A stretch of DNA of 7,787 nt from Desulfurococcales archaeon (GCA_027064845.1 JAMOPC010000436.1:1-7787), one strand, 5' to 3'. Counted from the stretch's first letter, positions 1 through 7,405 are shown. Program-made: numbers and translations. The notes: a model not told the origin generated them from the sequence alone.

Positions 1-684
1 AGATACTGGCCTAGAAAAAACATAGCATGGAACGAAACAATACTTGTCTCAATACCAAGCATCTATAAGGATACATACGATCTAAAACTTGGAGAAGAAC
101 TAAGTATTTGTAAAGGAAACAACTGCTATAAGGAAAGAATAAGCCTCATCCATAAAAGCAGGGGTGTTCTAGACTCAGCAATAATACTAGTCTCGACAAA
201 TGGAAAAACTAATGAAACCCTTGATATGGGAGGAGAATATTGTATAATCAGCACCAATAATTATTCAGTAGAAGAACTAACACGACCATTTACCAAGACA
301 TTAGCTACGATTCAACGAGAAACAACTATACTATTAACACTAGCATACTTCCCCATAACGCTCTTAGGCCTTGCAAAGATAAAGAGATACGTGGATAAAG
401 AAACATGTATCCTATATGAACTTGGCGTCTCAGAGAAAAATCTGAGAATAAGCATAATATTCATCCTAATGGTTCTAGGAATACTTATATGCATATACGG
501 AGTATCCCTAGCCACTTTAATAACACATTTATCCATATGGTTCCTGAGATTATATGGAATAATACTAGTCTCAAGACCGTTGCCAGAACCACTCACTATT
601 TCTCCATATGTAGTATTATTTACGTCTATCTACCTTATCGCAGTAATCATAGTATTTGGTAAATATAGCGGTGTAGAAATATGA
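1..684 (+). CDS. FtsX/MacB-family ABC transporter permease, 3' part
   Basis: The frame is open from the first base, so the gene starts outside the window; 227 residues are visible. Residues 1-100 are a hydrophilic outside-facing domain of MacB_PCD type, with a 'DLKLGEELSI' segment matching the family's 'lGd.i.i' strand and two close cysteines (C37, C42). Three membrane helices follow, near 108-126, 150-172 and 201-220. Between the first two lies the cytoplasmic 'ETCILYELGVSEKNLR', the family's 'E...l.alG.s...i' coupling segment that contacts the ATPase. This layout is the C-terminal half of FtsX-type permeases in LolCDE/MacB systems, which use ATP for mechanical work or export of lipoproteins, peptides or other substrates. 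It overlaps the next permease by 4 bp (ATGA) and shares an operon with an ABC ATPase. No lesion is visible. The substrate is unknown. Confidence 0.75.
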   Translation, partial: RYWPRKNIAWNETILVSIPSIYKDTYDLKLGEELSICKGNNCYKERISLIHKSRGVLDSAIILVSTNGKTNETLDMGGEYCIISTNNYSVEELTRPFTKTLATIQRETTILLTLAYFPITLLGLAKIKRYVDKETCILYELGVSEKNLRISIIFILMVLGILICIYGVSLATLITHLSIWFLRLYGIILVSRPLPEPLTISPYVVLFTSIYLIAVIIVFGKYSGVEI

Positions 685-1851
685 GCTTCGTCATAGTATA
701 TAGAGTGACTAGTAAGAAGAGCTATGGATTACTTCTAATAGTTACTATGCTGTTCTTCATACTCATATTCGCTACAATAGGATTTGTTGAAGCAATATAT
801 TATTTACCAGAACAAATAGTGTATCCACATAAACCAGTTACACAGTACTACTTGGTTATTTCCTCGTATTCTATATCACCATTTACATCTATATATAATG
901 TTAAGTATATTACAGATAAAACAGCTAAACTGAAAGGCATTATAAGAGAAGTTCCCGAAGTATTATCGCTCATAGAAATAAATGATCAAGCAGTTATACT
1001 GCGGGGGCTTCAGAGAGAAGATCTAGGAATTGTCCTAGGTAACTATAGAGTAGTAGGTGAAGACTTCGATGACAACTGTATTGGATGTGTATAGGTGGGT
1101 GAAGAACTGGCTAAAAAGCTAGGTTTAAGCATTAATGAGACACTAGTTATTTACTCGCCATTAACTTGTTCAAGCTACTTAGTATTAGTTAAGGGAATAA
1201 TCGAGACAAACAGTATTTCGAAATATGAGTTCATTACTAATCTCTTAACAGCAAGAATTGTCAGAAGTACGTGTTTCGGAATGTGTTTCTGTGACCCTCT
1301 TGTTTCTAAGGGATAAAAGAGATCTTGGAGAGGCTTATAGAGTCTTTAACCTCACCCCTCATAAGGAGGGATTGTTTGAGAAAGCATTACTCGTACTTAG
1401 AACGAGTGGTAAACATATTAGTTTAGAACAATATGAGGCCTTATCAAGCATGTACTTGTCTAGGATTGGTTTATCTAGAAGTATTTTCTATGCATTACTG
1501 ATCACATTGACTATAGTATTGTCTCTTGGATATAGTGTTTTAGCCGAATCAATTATCCTCTTCAACAAGGATAATTACCTAGTCCTCTAAAAACAGGGAT
1601 TAAGCATGAAAAAAATCACTATAATCATGTATAGTACTGGAATAGTGTTCTTATCGTATCTCTTAGCACTCGTAGCTACTCAGATACTATCAGGTGTATT
1701 CAGAATAGATTTCCTAGGATACCTCCTCAGCCCTTATCTAGACGAGTCAATATATGTAATAGCATTCACGGTTTTGTTATTAATTAATTATATAAGTACT
1801 TGGTCTCTCCTTTATGGTCGGATTCTATATTTTCGTGAAGAGACTGGATAG
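681..1851 (+). pseudogene. FtsX/MacB-family ABC permease broken by two in-frame stops and a frameshift
   Basis: Read end to end this is one complete FtsX-type permease of about 389 codons. Helix 1 is near residues 15-37. An outside MacB_PCD domain follows, containing 'VVGEDFDD' and then 'VGEELAKKLGLSINETLVI', the family's '..lG..la..lgl..gd.i.i' region. Helix 2 is at about 1474-1560, and two more helices lie in 1606-1830. The frame is interrupted by TAG at 1092-1094, by a +1 shift near 1249-1258 (frame 681 to frame 1258, at 'gcaagaattg'), and by TAA at 1588-1590 between 'NYLVL' and 'KQGLSMKKI'. Both stops have homologous-looking protein in the same frame on each side. The ATG at 681 has GGTG at 670-673, 7 nt upstream, and overlaps the previous stop. 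A CxxC (CIGC) sits just before the TAG. Alternatives are sequencing error, or short pieces translated separately. Programmed recoding seems unlikely with three unrelated events. Confidence 0.7.
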
Positions 1852-1925
1852 GAAGGTATCGCGGATATCTTCGTTGGCTGTGTTTTTCTTTCCTACCATC
1901 AATAGTTGTTTTTACGTCTAGTCCT

Positions 1926-3092
1926 TTGAAGGAGGTTTATGCTTATACATTGTTCTTCATTATTATTTATTTCTTTGTTAGAACACTACAAGGGCTAAGA
2001 AGCACCAGGGATCTGGTTGTTGCATTTATTTTTTCAACCAGTCTCTTAATTGTTCATTATCTTACACTCTTTATGCTTACAGGTTTTATTGCAAGTATTC
2101 TCTTCATAGCGTATATGCATAAACTATTAGGTGGTAGAAACCCTGTAGTTTTTAATCTACGTATTGGTTTTATGCTGTATCTTTATCTTCAGTTCTCAAT
2201 GATTGGTTACTTCTTATTGGTAGGATACAAGTTTATGTCTGGAATCCTTGATCCTCATTGTCTTGTGGTTTATTTTGTATATGCTATTGCTATTTACATG
2301 AGTTATCTTGTCTTCTCAAATGGACAGATTGGTTTGGGAAAGTTAGTTGTTGCTGGATTGTTTCTGCTTGTTTTGTCTTCACTATTGTTTTCTAGGATAT
2401 TGTTTTTCTTGCCGGGGATCAGTGTTTATGCATACATGGTTATATGGTATATTATACCAATTATTCCTGCTACGTTATTATTTATTATGCGTGTTGAGGA
2501 TTCTTTCTTGAAAACAATAGTGGTTGGGACAGGATTGTTTATCTTATTGAATATCTTGTTTGTAGTTGTTGGTGCTCCTATTTATTCTAATATTTTTCAT
2601 AGATTCGCTGACTATTTCGTTATACCAATTTCTCTGCTTGCTGGATATGTGTTTAGGAAACCTGGTGCTATTGGTAAGGCTTTGTCGCTAACAATTATTT
2701 TCTTAACTATTTTGTCGAGCTTTGTGGTCATACACAATATTGTGTCATACGGTGCTGATGTATCGTTTTTCTGGTATTATCCAATAAGTGAAACCCATGG
2801 ATTTGATACAGTATCCTGCTTATTGTCTAGGAATACTTCTATAGTGGGTGATGAGAAGATAAAGTATTACTTTACGCCTATAGGGAGTGTCTTTGTAAAG
2901 CCTGTTCTCGAAGCATTGTTTCTCGATAAACCGTTGGGTAGGGATTATGTCTTGGTCTTGTATAGGGGTAATATAAAGTATGGATTGGCTATAGGTTTGA
3001 ATGTTTATAGTGTAGAAAAAATATTTGACCAGGGTGTCTTGAGCAAGGTTTATGATAATTACTATGTGTATTCCTTTATTGAGACATTTTAA
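1926..3092 (+). CDS. Multi-spanning membrane protein, GT-C glycosyltransferase-like (tentative)
   Basis: From the TTG at 1926 this encodes 388 residues. About ten hydrophobic segments fill the first 275, followed by a roughly 110-residue hydrophilic C-terminal domain. 'RFADYFVIPISLLAGY' and the ending 'LSKVYDNYYVYSF' resemble late-helix and C-terminal segments of archaeal GT-C (PMT/oligosaccharyltransferase-like) membrane glycosyltransferases; this is recalled resemblance, not a search. The acidic first-loop motif of GT-C enzymes is not visible, so the catalytic front may be missing or the assignment wrong. The start is doubtful: no ribosome site precedes TTG 1926. A better N-terminus starts at GTG 1835 in another frame, overlapping the permease by 17 bp ('VKRLDRKVSRISSLAVFFF'), and joins this frame if one base is removed from the T/C run at 1883-1893. 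It lies between permease and ATPase genes of one ABC operon, suggesting a cell-surface role. Confidence 0.55.
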   Translation: MKEVYAYTLFFIIIYFFVRTLQGLRSTRDLVVAFIFSTSLLIVHYLTLFMLTGFIASILFIAYMHKLLGGRNPVVFNLRIGFMLYLYLQFSMIGYFLLVGYKFMSGILDPHCLVVYFVYAIAIYMSYLVFSNGQIGLGKLVVAGLFLLVLSSLLFSRILFFLPGISVYAYMVIWYIIPIIPATLLFIMRVEDSFLKTIVVGTGLFILLNILFVVVGAPIYSNIFHRFADYFVIPISLLAGYVFRKPGAIGKALSLTIIFLTILSSFVVIHNIVSYGADVSFFWYYPISETHGFDTVSCLLSRNTSIVGDEKIKYYFTPIGSVFVKPVLEALFLDKPLGRDYVLVLYRGNIKYGLAIGLNVYSVEKIFDQGVLSKVYDNYYVYSFIETF

Positions 3093-3104
3093 CCATGCAT
3101 TAAT

Positions 3105-3108
3105 GGTG
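3105..3108 (+). promoter_or_regulatory. Shine-Dalgarno GGTG for the ATPase gene
   Basis: GGTG ends 7 nt before the GTG at 3116, the same sequence and spacing as GGTG at 670-673 before the ATG at 681. This supports GTG 3116 as the start. The ATG at 3103 is followed by a TGA at 3112, and the ATG at 3114 is in a frame that ends at once in TAA. Confidence 0.5.
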
Positions 3109-3115
3109 TATTGAT

Positions 3116-3796
3116 GTGGAGTGTTTACTGGAGATCACGGGGTTAACACATAGATATGGTAGCGACATTGTCTTGGAAGATGTTTCTCTGAAAATCTTAG
3201 AGAATAAAATAGTTATTATGAGAGGTAGGACTGGAGCAGGTAAGACTACTTTGGCGAAAATAGCTGCTTTGATCACGAAGCCATGTAGTGAAAAAAAAAT
3301 AGTTTTCCTAGAAAAAGACACCTCTTTTATAAGTGATGAAGAAAGAGCACAGTTAAGGCTCAAGTACATTGGTTACGTTGATCAATCATATAAGTTAATA
3401 TCAACACTCACACTTTTGGAGAACGTCATACTTCCCCTCAGACTGCTTGGTTGGGGCAAGAAAAGAGCCCTCGAGAAATCTGAAGAAGTTATGGCTGAGC
3501 TGGGGATAAAGAATATCATGAACAAGTATCCTTTCCAGGTAAGTGGTGGCCAGAGACAGAGAACAGCTATTGCACGAGCATTAGTTAAGGATCCCAAGCT
3601 CCTCGTACTAGATGAGCCGTTCTCAAATCTGGATGAAGAGACAACTAGTTCAGTATACTCTCTCATACATAGGTATATAAGGGAGAATAAAGCTGGAGCA
3701 CTTATAACAACAACTGATCTCTACACAAAATACAACTGTGACGAAGAATACATGATCCATAACAAGAAACTACACTCTGTACTCAGAGAGGATTAA
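3116..3796 (+). CDS. ABC transporter ATPase, LolD/MacB type, with Thr in place of the H-loop His
   Basis: The 226 residues are the normal length for a LolD-type nucleotide-binding subunit. Seen in order: Walker A 'GRTGAGKTT' (37-45), Q-loop Q90 in 'GYVDQSYKL', 'TLLENVILPLRLLG' (99-112) typical of the LolD/FtsE/MacB subfamily, signature 'VSGGQRQR' (142-149), Walker B 'LLVLDE' (162-167) with catalytic E167, and D-loop 'SNLD' (170-173). The switch region, usually 'THD', reads T199-T200-D201, so the H-loop histidine is absent (codon ACT at 3713-3715). In many ABC ATPases that His is needed for hydrolysis, so activity may be low, although some natural variants tolerate its loss. As an intracellular subunit it would pair with the FtsX-like permeases upstream, one of which is broken. 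It starts 23 bp after the membrane protein gene, and its stop lies 26 bp from the convergent gene. Confidence 0.9.
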   Translation: MECLLEITGLTHRYGSDIVLEDVSLKILENKIVIMRGRTGAGKTTLAKIAALITKPCSEKKIVFLEKDTSFISDEERAQLRLKYIGYVDQSYKLISTLTLLENVILPLRLLGWGKKRALEKSEEVMAELGIKNIMNKYPFQVSGGQRQRTAIARALVKDPKLLVLDEPFSNLDEETTSSVYSLIHRYIRENKAGALITTTDLYTKYNCDEEYMIHNKKLHSVLRED

Positions 3797-3800
3797 TTGA

Positions 3801-3818
3801 TAAAAAGAAAATAAAAAG
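3801..3818 (-). terminator. T-tract terminator of the surface PLD gene
   Basis: Read on the - strand, the stretch just after the stop codon at 3823-3825 is CTTTTTATTTTCTTTTTA, three T runs without a hairpin. This is the usual form of archaeal intrinsic terminators. It occupies nearly all of the 26-bp gap between the two convergent genes. Confidence 0.6.
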
Positions 3819-3822
3819 GGTC

Positions 3823-6800
3823 TTAGTTCGAGAGTTTTCCTTTCTTTTCAGAAATGATTAGTATTATGAGTAGTAGTGAAGCTATTACACTTATTATTAC
3901 TATGTATGGGTTTTCTGGTACTGGTTGAGGCTGTTTACTTATTGTGTATTTGTCACTCATTTTTACTGCGTCTAGGCTCGGGTCTTTGATCACTATACCC
4001 GATCCCGGATCTATTCCTGATATATCTAATGGTTCTCTATAGCTACCAGGAGGTATGTCTGTACCCATATATGTGCTACTACCATACCATACAGCATCTA
4101 TTACCTTTATGAAACCATTTACGTCTACTCCAAGTATTACTTCGTCACCAGTATCGCTGAGGTTCCAGTTTCCAGGGAATTTGTTTGTACCATATTTTGT
4201 ATCATATTTTACTAGGTCAGGTACGTCTGGATCCGTGCCGCTTATTTCATAAGTTGGTTTAAAGCCATATGTCTCGTAGAATGCTGTTGCATCATAGGCT
4301 ATGACTATGTATCCTCCTGGAGGAATTATTGCTCCATCAGGGAATACATAGAGACCATCTTCCGGATCAGTGTCTCCTAGTAAATTATCTACATCGCCTA
4401 TCACGTAGTTGGTGAGGTCTATTGGGTTATTGGTTGGATTATGTATCTCGACCCACTCATATGTTGGTTCATTAGATGTGTCTGGGTAGAACATTACCTT
4501 TGTTATGATCAGGTGTGTGGGTGTGTATACGTATGGTGCTTTAACGAAATGTATTGCGTCATTGTACATTGATAATATATAGTCTGCTATCCGTTTCGCG
4601 AAACCATTTGTAGTATCGGGGTCTCGTATGATCAATATGTTTTCATCATGATTGAGTGTTGCCGACGTGGTAGGGTTCCAGCTCCCAATAACTGCTGTAC
4701 TGTTATCTACTACGAAGAGCTTTGCATGCATAAGGTATGGGTGATTATCTATAGCTACTGGTACCTTGTTGTCTAGGAACCAGTATAGTCTTTTACCGGG
4801 TGAGTCTACATTCATTGATTCATCGAATACTCCTCTAACAGTCTTACCCGTATCATAGGCACTTATGATGGTGTCGTATATTGATGTAACCCATCCACTA
4901 GTCGTGAAGATGTATGCCGCAAAATATACATCACTAGTTGTCCTGTTAATGTAGCCTGCAATAGTGTTCGGTATTCTTACCCAGTCTCCATAGTATTGTG
5001 GACCGAAGTATCCTTCAAAAACAATGGTTCTAGTATTATAGTTTATGAATGCTATGAAGCTGTGATCATCTGTTTTGTATTCTCCAAATCTACCATTACC
5101 GTTGTTCCACATGTGTAGGAATTCTTGTGTGTAGAAGTAGGCTATTGTAGAGCTATTAATGAGTATCGCGGTATTGTTGTTCTGGTAGAAGTCTTGTGTT
5201 ATAAAGTTCACTGTAGCAACTACTACTATTTTATTATCAACGATCATGAATTTGTCATGCATTATATGTGTAGCATCATTGATAGATGAATCATTAATTA
5301 TGTCTACACCATTGCTTTCTAAGTACTGGTATACCGCGAGGTTATTGGTAGCATTATCAATTATGACCCTAACATCAACTCCTCTATTCTTAGCATCAAC
5401 TAATGCTGCCGATATAGTTCCGGGATCCCCTGGGTGTCCTTCCTGGAAATAAGCCACAGCAATATAGATGCTCTTATCGGCATTATTTATCAAAGACAAT
5501 ATCGTACCATAATAAGCATCAGCATCCTTTGGCAACTTATAAAGCTTTATATAGTCAACATTGTCCAACTCATCTACATCTGGTAATGCAACATAAGCCA
5601 AAAGATCCTCTTCCCCGTCACTAGTATCATTATAGACCACAACGTATTGGTCTTTGGATATTAGCCCTAGTCCATGAGCTCTCTGATCTCCCTGATTCTT
5701 AATGAGGACTCCCTTAAAGTCTATGCTAGGATCACTTGTTGGTGTACCTGGGCTTATTATGGCGTAGCTTATATCATAGTCTCCGTTTTCTGACGTAGAG
5801 TTACTCCATACATATATTATCTTATTATTTGCTGGGTCGTAGGCTATGAGTGGGTGTTTATCATAGTAGTTGTCTCCGCCTGTAATGCTTACACCATATT
5901 GTGGATGAATATAGAAATTAGTTAAATCGATATTCGCTATCTTGGGTTCACCATCACTATCCTTGTAGTGGTCTATCCATGCAAGAACGAATCTATCGTT
6001 CAGAGCAATAGCGTATGGGTGTTCTCCATTACTCGTTACATAGTCTCTATGAGTAACGGTCCCATCAGTCTCACTTACAATATCATAGCGTAGATGTGAG
6101 CCGGACACTAGAGGCACAATAAAATATCCATTAGTGTAAGCACCACGTACACCAACAGTCTCCTCAGATCTATCATCGTCATATAATTCTACAATCTGTA
6201 CATTATTGCTTGTATCTACAAGAGCAGCGTAGAGGTCCGGGTATCCCTCGGTGCTATTCCATACACGGTACACGACGAGTGCCTTGTTGTTTCCGCCTAT
6301 ACAGAGCATTTGGTCGGCTTTTGTATAGTATAATGAGTTAGTGCTTGTTATGTCGAAGCTACTTGTTAGTGTCCAGCCATTTGTTGTGTCATAGTATAGC
6401 CATTTGCCGTCGATACTGTCATCATAGTTGGTGTACCATATTATTAGGAATCCGCCATCGTTATTATTGTAGGCTGGTACGTAGCATGATCTACTGTGTT
6501 CTTCATAATCGGTCGTGCTTCTTATGTTTCCGCTCCACTGTTTTGTACCGTCTATGCTGTATAGTGCTCCAGCCACATTATTCTTTTCTGTTGTATCATA
6601 GTATGTCCATGTGAGTAGTACGTATTTTTGTCCGTTTATAGTACCTATTGTTAATGAGTCAAGACTCTTCAAGTATAATTCAACACCAGCTTCTTTGACT
6701 ATTTTCTGATAAGCCTCGGGGGAACTATCTCCGTCTGCATCTATTGGTTTTAGGAAAGCCAGGTATATGTAGTCATTACCATCGCTATCAGCATCCCAAC

Positions 6801-7071
6801 GAGCCCAGGCAACGACTATGGTCCCAGTACCGGGATCGACTACCACGGTATCTGTATACCAGCCAGCAAATGATTGACCTTGTAGAGACCCTATTTTCTC
6901 ACCAACAGCATCGATAGTGTATTCAGAAGTATCAAGCGGAGTCCACGTAGCTGGGTTATTACTATTAGTATTTGTAGGGATAGGTGATCTCAAAGCACTA
7001 GTGGTGAGAGAAGATAGTGATAATATCAACAAAAACATGATAAATATTATGCCACTTCTATATACCTTCAA
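3823..7071 (-). CDS. Secreted, membrane-anchored phospholipase D-like protein with propeller-like repeats and lamin-tail domain
   Basis: 1082 residues. A signal peptide (1-26, basic then hydrophobic) precedes propeller-like repeats at about 50-500: a hydrophobic strand ending in W/Y, then a D/G-rich loop, e.g. 'VVAWARWDADSDG', 'LLTWTYYDT', 'VLAWIDHYKDSDG'. Two HKD half-domains follow (about 505-660 and 675-845). Motif 1 is H605-K607-D612 with N622; the usual G-S before that Asn reads A-T. Motif 2 is H782-K784-D789 with G796-S797 and N799. PLD enzymes act through the two paired histidines on phosphodiester bonds, so lipid, DNA or RNA are possible substrates. A lamin-tail domain (about 850-1000, 'YEWVEIHNPTNNPIDLTNY'), a membrane helix (1055-1074) and the tail 'EKKGKLSN' place the enzyme outside the cell. 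The only cysteines, C196 and C257, could form a disulfide. The start used is TTG, directly after an in-frame stop. An ATG at 7085 lies one base out of frame and would suit the promoter better. Confidence 0.85.
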   Translation of the reverse strand: MKVYRSGIIFIMFLLILSLSSLTTSALRSPIPTNTNSNNPATWTPLDTSEYTIDAVGEKIGSLQGQSFAGWYTDTVVVDPGTGTIVVAWARWDADSDGNDYIYLAFLKPIDADGDSSPEAYQKIVKEAGVELYLKSLDSLTIGTINGQKYVLLTWTYYDTTEKNNVAGALYSIDGTKQWSGNIRSTTDYEEHSRSCYVPAYNNNDGGFLIIWYTNYDDSIDGKWLYYDTTNGWTLTSSFDITSTNSLYYTKADQMLCIGGNNKALVVYRVWNSTEGYPDLYAALVDTSNNVQIVELYDDDRSEETVGVRGAYTNGYFIVPLVSGSHLRYDIVSETDGTVTHRDYVTSNGEHPYAIALNDRFVLAWIDHYKDSDGEPKIANIDLTNFYIHPQYGVSITGGDNYYDKHPLIAYDPANNKIIYVWSNSTSENGDYDISYAIISPGTPTSDPSIDFKGVLIKNQGDQRAHGLGLISKDQYVVVYNDTSDGEEDLLAYVALPDVDELDNVDYIKLYKLPKDADAYYGTILSLINNADKSIYIAVAYFQEGHPGDPGTISAALVDAKNRGVDVRVIIDNATNNLAVYQYLESNGVDIINDSSINDATHIMHDKFMIVDNKIVVVATVNFITQDFYQNNNTAILINSSTIAYFYTQEFLHMWNNGNGRFGEYKTDDHSFIAFINYNTRTIVFEGYFGPQYYGDWVRIPNTIAGYINRTTSDVYFAAYIFTTSGWVTSIYDTIISAYDTGKTVRGVFDESMNVDSPGKRLYWFLDNKVPVAIDNHPYLMHAKLFVVDNSTAVIGSWNPTTSATLNHDENILIIRDPDTTNGFAKRIADYILSMYNDAIHFVKAPYVYTPTHLIITKVMFYPDTSNEPTYEWVEIHNPTNNPIDLTNYVIGDVDNLLGDTDPEDGLYVFPDGAIIPPGGYIVIAYDATAFYETYGFKPTYEISGTDPDVPDLVKYDTKYGTNKFPGNWNLSDTGDEVILGVDVNGFIKVIDAVWYGSSTYMGTDIPPGSYREPLDISGIDPGSGIVIKDPSLDAVKMSDKYTISKQPQPVPENPYIVIISVIASLLLIILIISEKKGKLSN
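3835..3849 (+). terminator. Possible T/C-tract terminator of the ABC operon
   Basis: The + strand reads TTTTCCTTTCTTTTC 39 nt after the ATPase stop codon, inside the 3' end of the convergent gene. There the tract encodes the basic tail 'EKKGKL' on the other strand, so its composition may be a coding effect. No other + strand T tract lies near the operon end. Confidence 0.35.
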
Positions 7072-7104
7072 TTTTTAAACACCATGTTTTCCTCTATAAC
7101 TGCA

Positions 7105-7114
7105 TTATTTAATA
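7105..7114 (-). promoter_or_regulatory. TATA-type box for the surface PLD gene
   Basis: On the - strand this reads TATTAAATAA. Archaeal transcription begins about 25 nt past the box centre, here near 7085. That coincides with an ATG at 7085-7083 and lies about 14 nt before the TTG used as start. The message would therefore be leaderless from the ATG, or have a very short leader before the TTG. Confidence 0.5.
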
Positions 7115-7160
7115 GACGTTCTCGGTAAAAATCTTTCTTAAAACTCTATCAACTATTTAG

Positions 7161-7185
7161 ATATTGGATAATAGATACCCAATAT
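7161..7185. repeat. Inverted repeat ATATTGG-N11-CCAATAT
   Basis: Perfect 7-bp arms (7161-7167 and 7179-7185) flank 11 bp. The site is about 50-75 bp upstream of the TATA box of the PLD gene and just before the GC-rich island. It could be an operator for a dimeric regulator, or chance in AT-rich DNA. Confidence 0.35.
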
Positions 7186-7202
7186 AGCTTGAATATAATT
7201 AT

Positions 7203-7405
7203 TTGTGTAAACGACGAACGTTCCCCCGCCTATGGTCTTTTTTAGGTCTCCGTGGGTGGTTCGTCACGTTTTTGGCCATGCTCCCCTTATGGTTCCGGGT
7301 TCGCCTCTTTATGTGTTTTTATGTGTTTTGTTATTGGTTTATTTTTCCCGTGGTTGCTCGGGCTTTATTGGTCATTGCGGGGGCGTTCACCACAGACCCC
7401 CGGCT
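7203..7405. ncRNA. GC-rich structured island, candidate non-coding RNA (strand undecided)
   Basis: A stretch much richer in G+C than its surroundings and very poor in A on the + strand. It is closed by a long-range helix: GAACG (7216-7220) and CCCCCGC (7223-7229) pair with GCGGGGG (7377-7383) and CGTTC (7384-7388), 12 bp with a 2-nt bulge. Local hairpins include 7213-7219/7259-7265 (GACGAAC/GTTCGTC), 7229-7235/7250-7256, 7274-7279/7289-7294, 7347-7350/7359-7362 and 7378-7383/7397-7402; some are alternatives to the long helix. In AT-rich hyperthermophiles, locally high G+C is a known mark of structured RNA genes. G-U pairs in two hairpins favour + strand RNA. A-rich loops and a TATA box at 7440-7447, about 25 nt before the island edge, favour the - strand. 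I could not match it to SRP RNA, RNase P RNA, 5S rRNA or tRNA. A mobile-element remnant is the alternative. Confidence 0.45.
7311..7330. repeat. 10-bp tandem repeat inside the GC-rich island
   Basis: ATGTGTTTTT at 7311-7320 is followed directly by ATGTGTTTTG, differing only in the last base. An 8-bp direct repeat TTATTGGT (7331-7338 and 7365-7372) flanks the CCCG...CGGG hairpin immediately downstream. Confidence 0.5.

Noticed and set aside
312..596. - strand ORF of 94 codons opposite the first permease
   Set aside because: The + strand carries clear FtsX-type helices and coupling segment in an open frame.
1092..1094. TAG read as pyrrolysine or a programmed readthrough
   Set aside because: A TAA and a frameshift break the same gene, so decay or error explains all three more simply; no recoding element is evident.
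3100..3666. Antisense ORFs of 89 and 94 codons within the ATPase gene
   Set aside because: The opposite strand encodes a complete ABC ATPase with all its ordered motifs; these are shadow frames.
4055..6614. + strand ORFs of 65-89 codons inside the PLD gene
   Set aside because: They lie antisense to recognisable PLD, lamin-tail and propeller-like sequence and resemble no protein.
7275..7300. Resemblance of the - strand to SRP RNA domain IV or 5S rRNA ('CGAACCCGGAA', 'GGGGAGCA')
   Set aside because: Only short matches; the flanking conserved helices and expected overall lengths of either RNA are not present.
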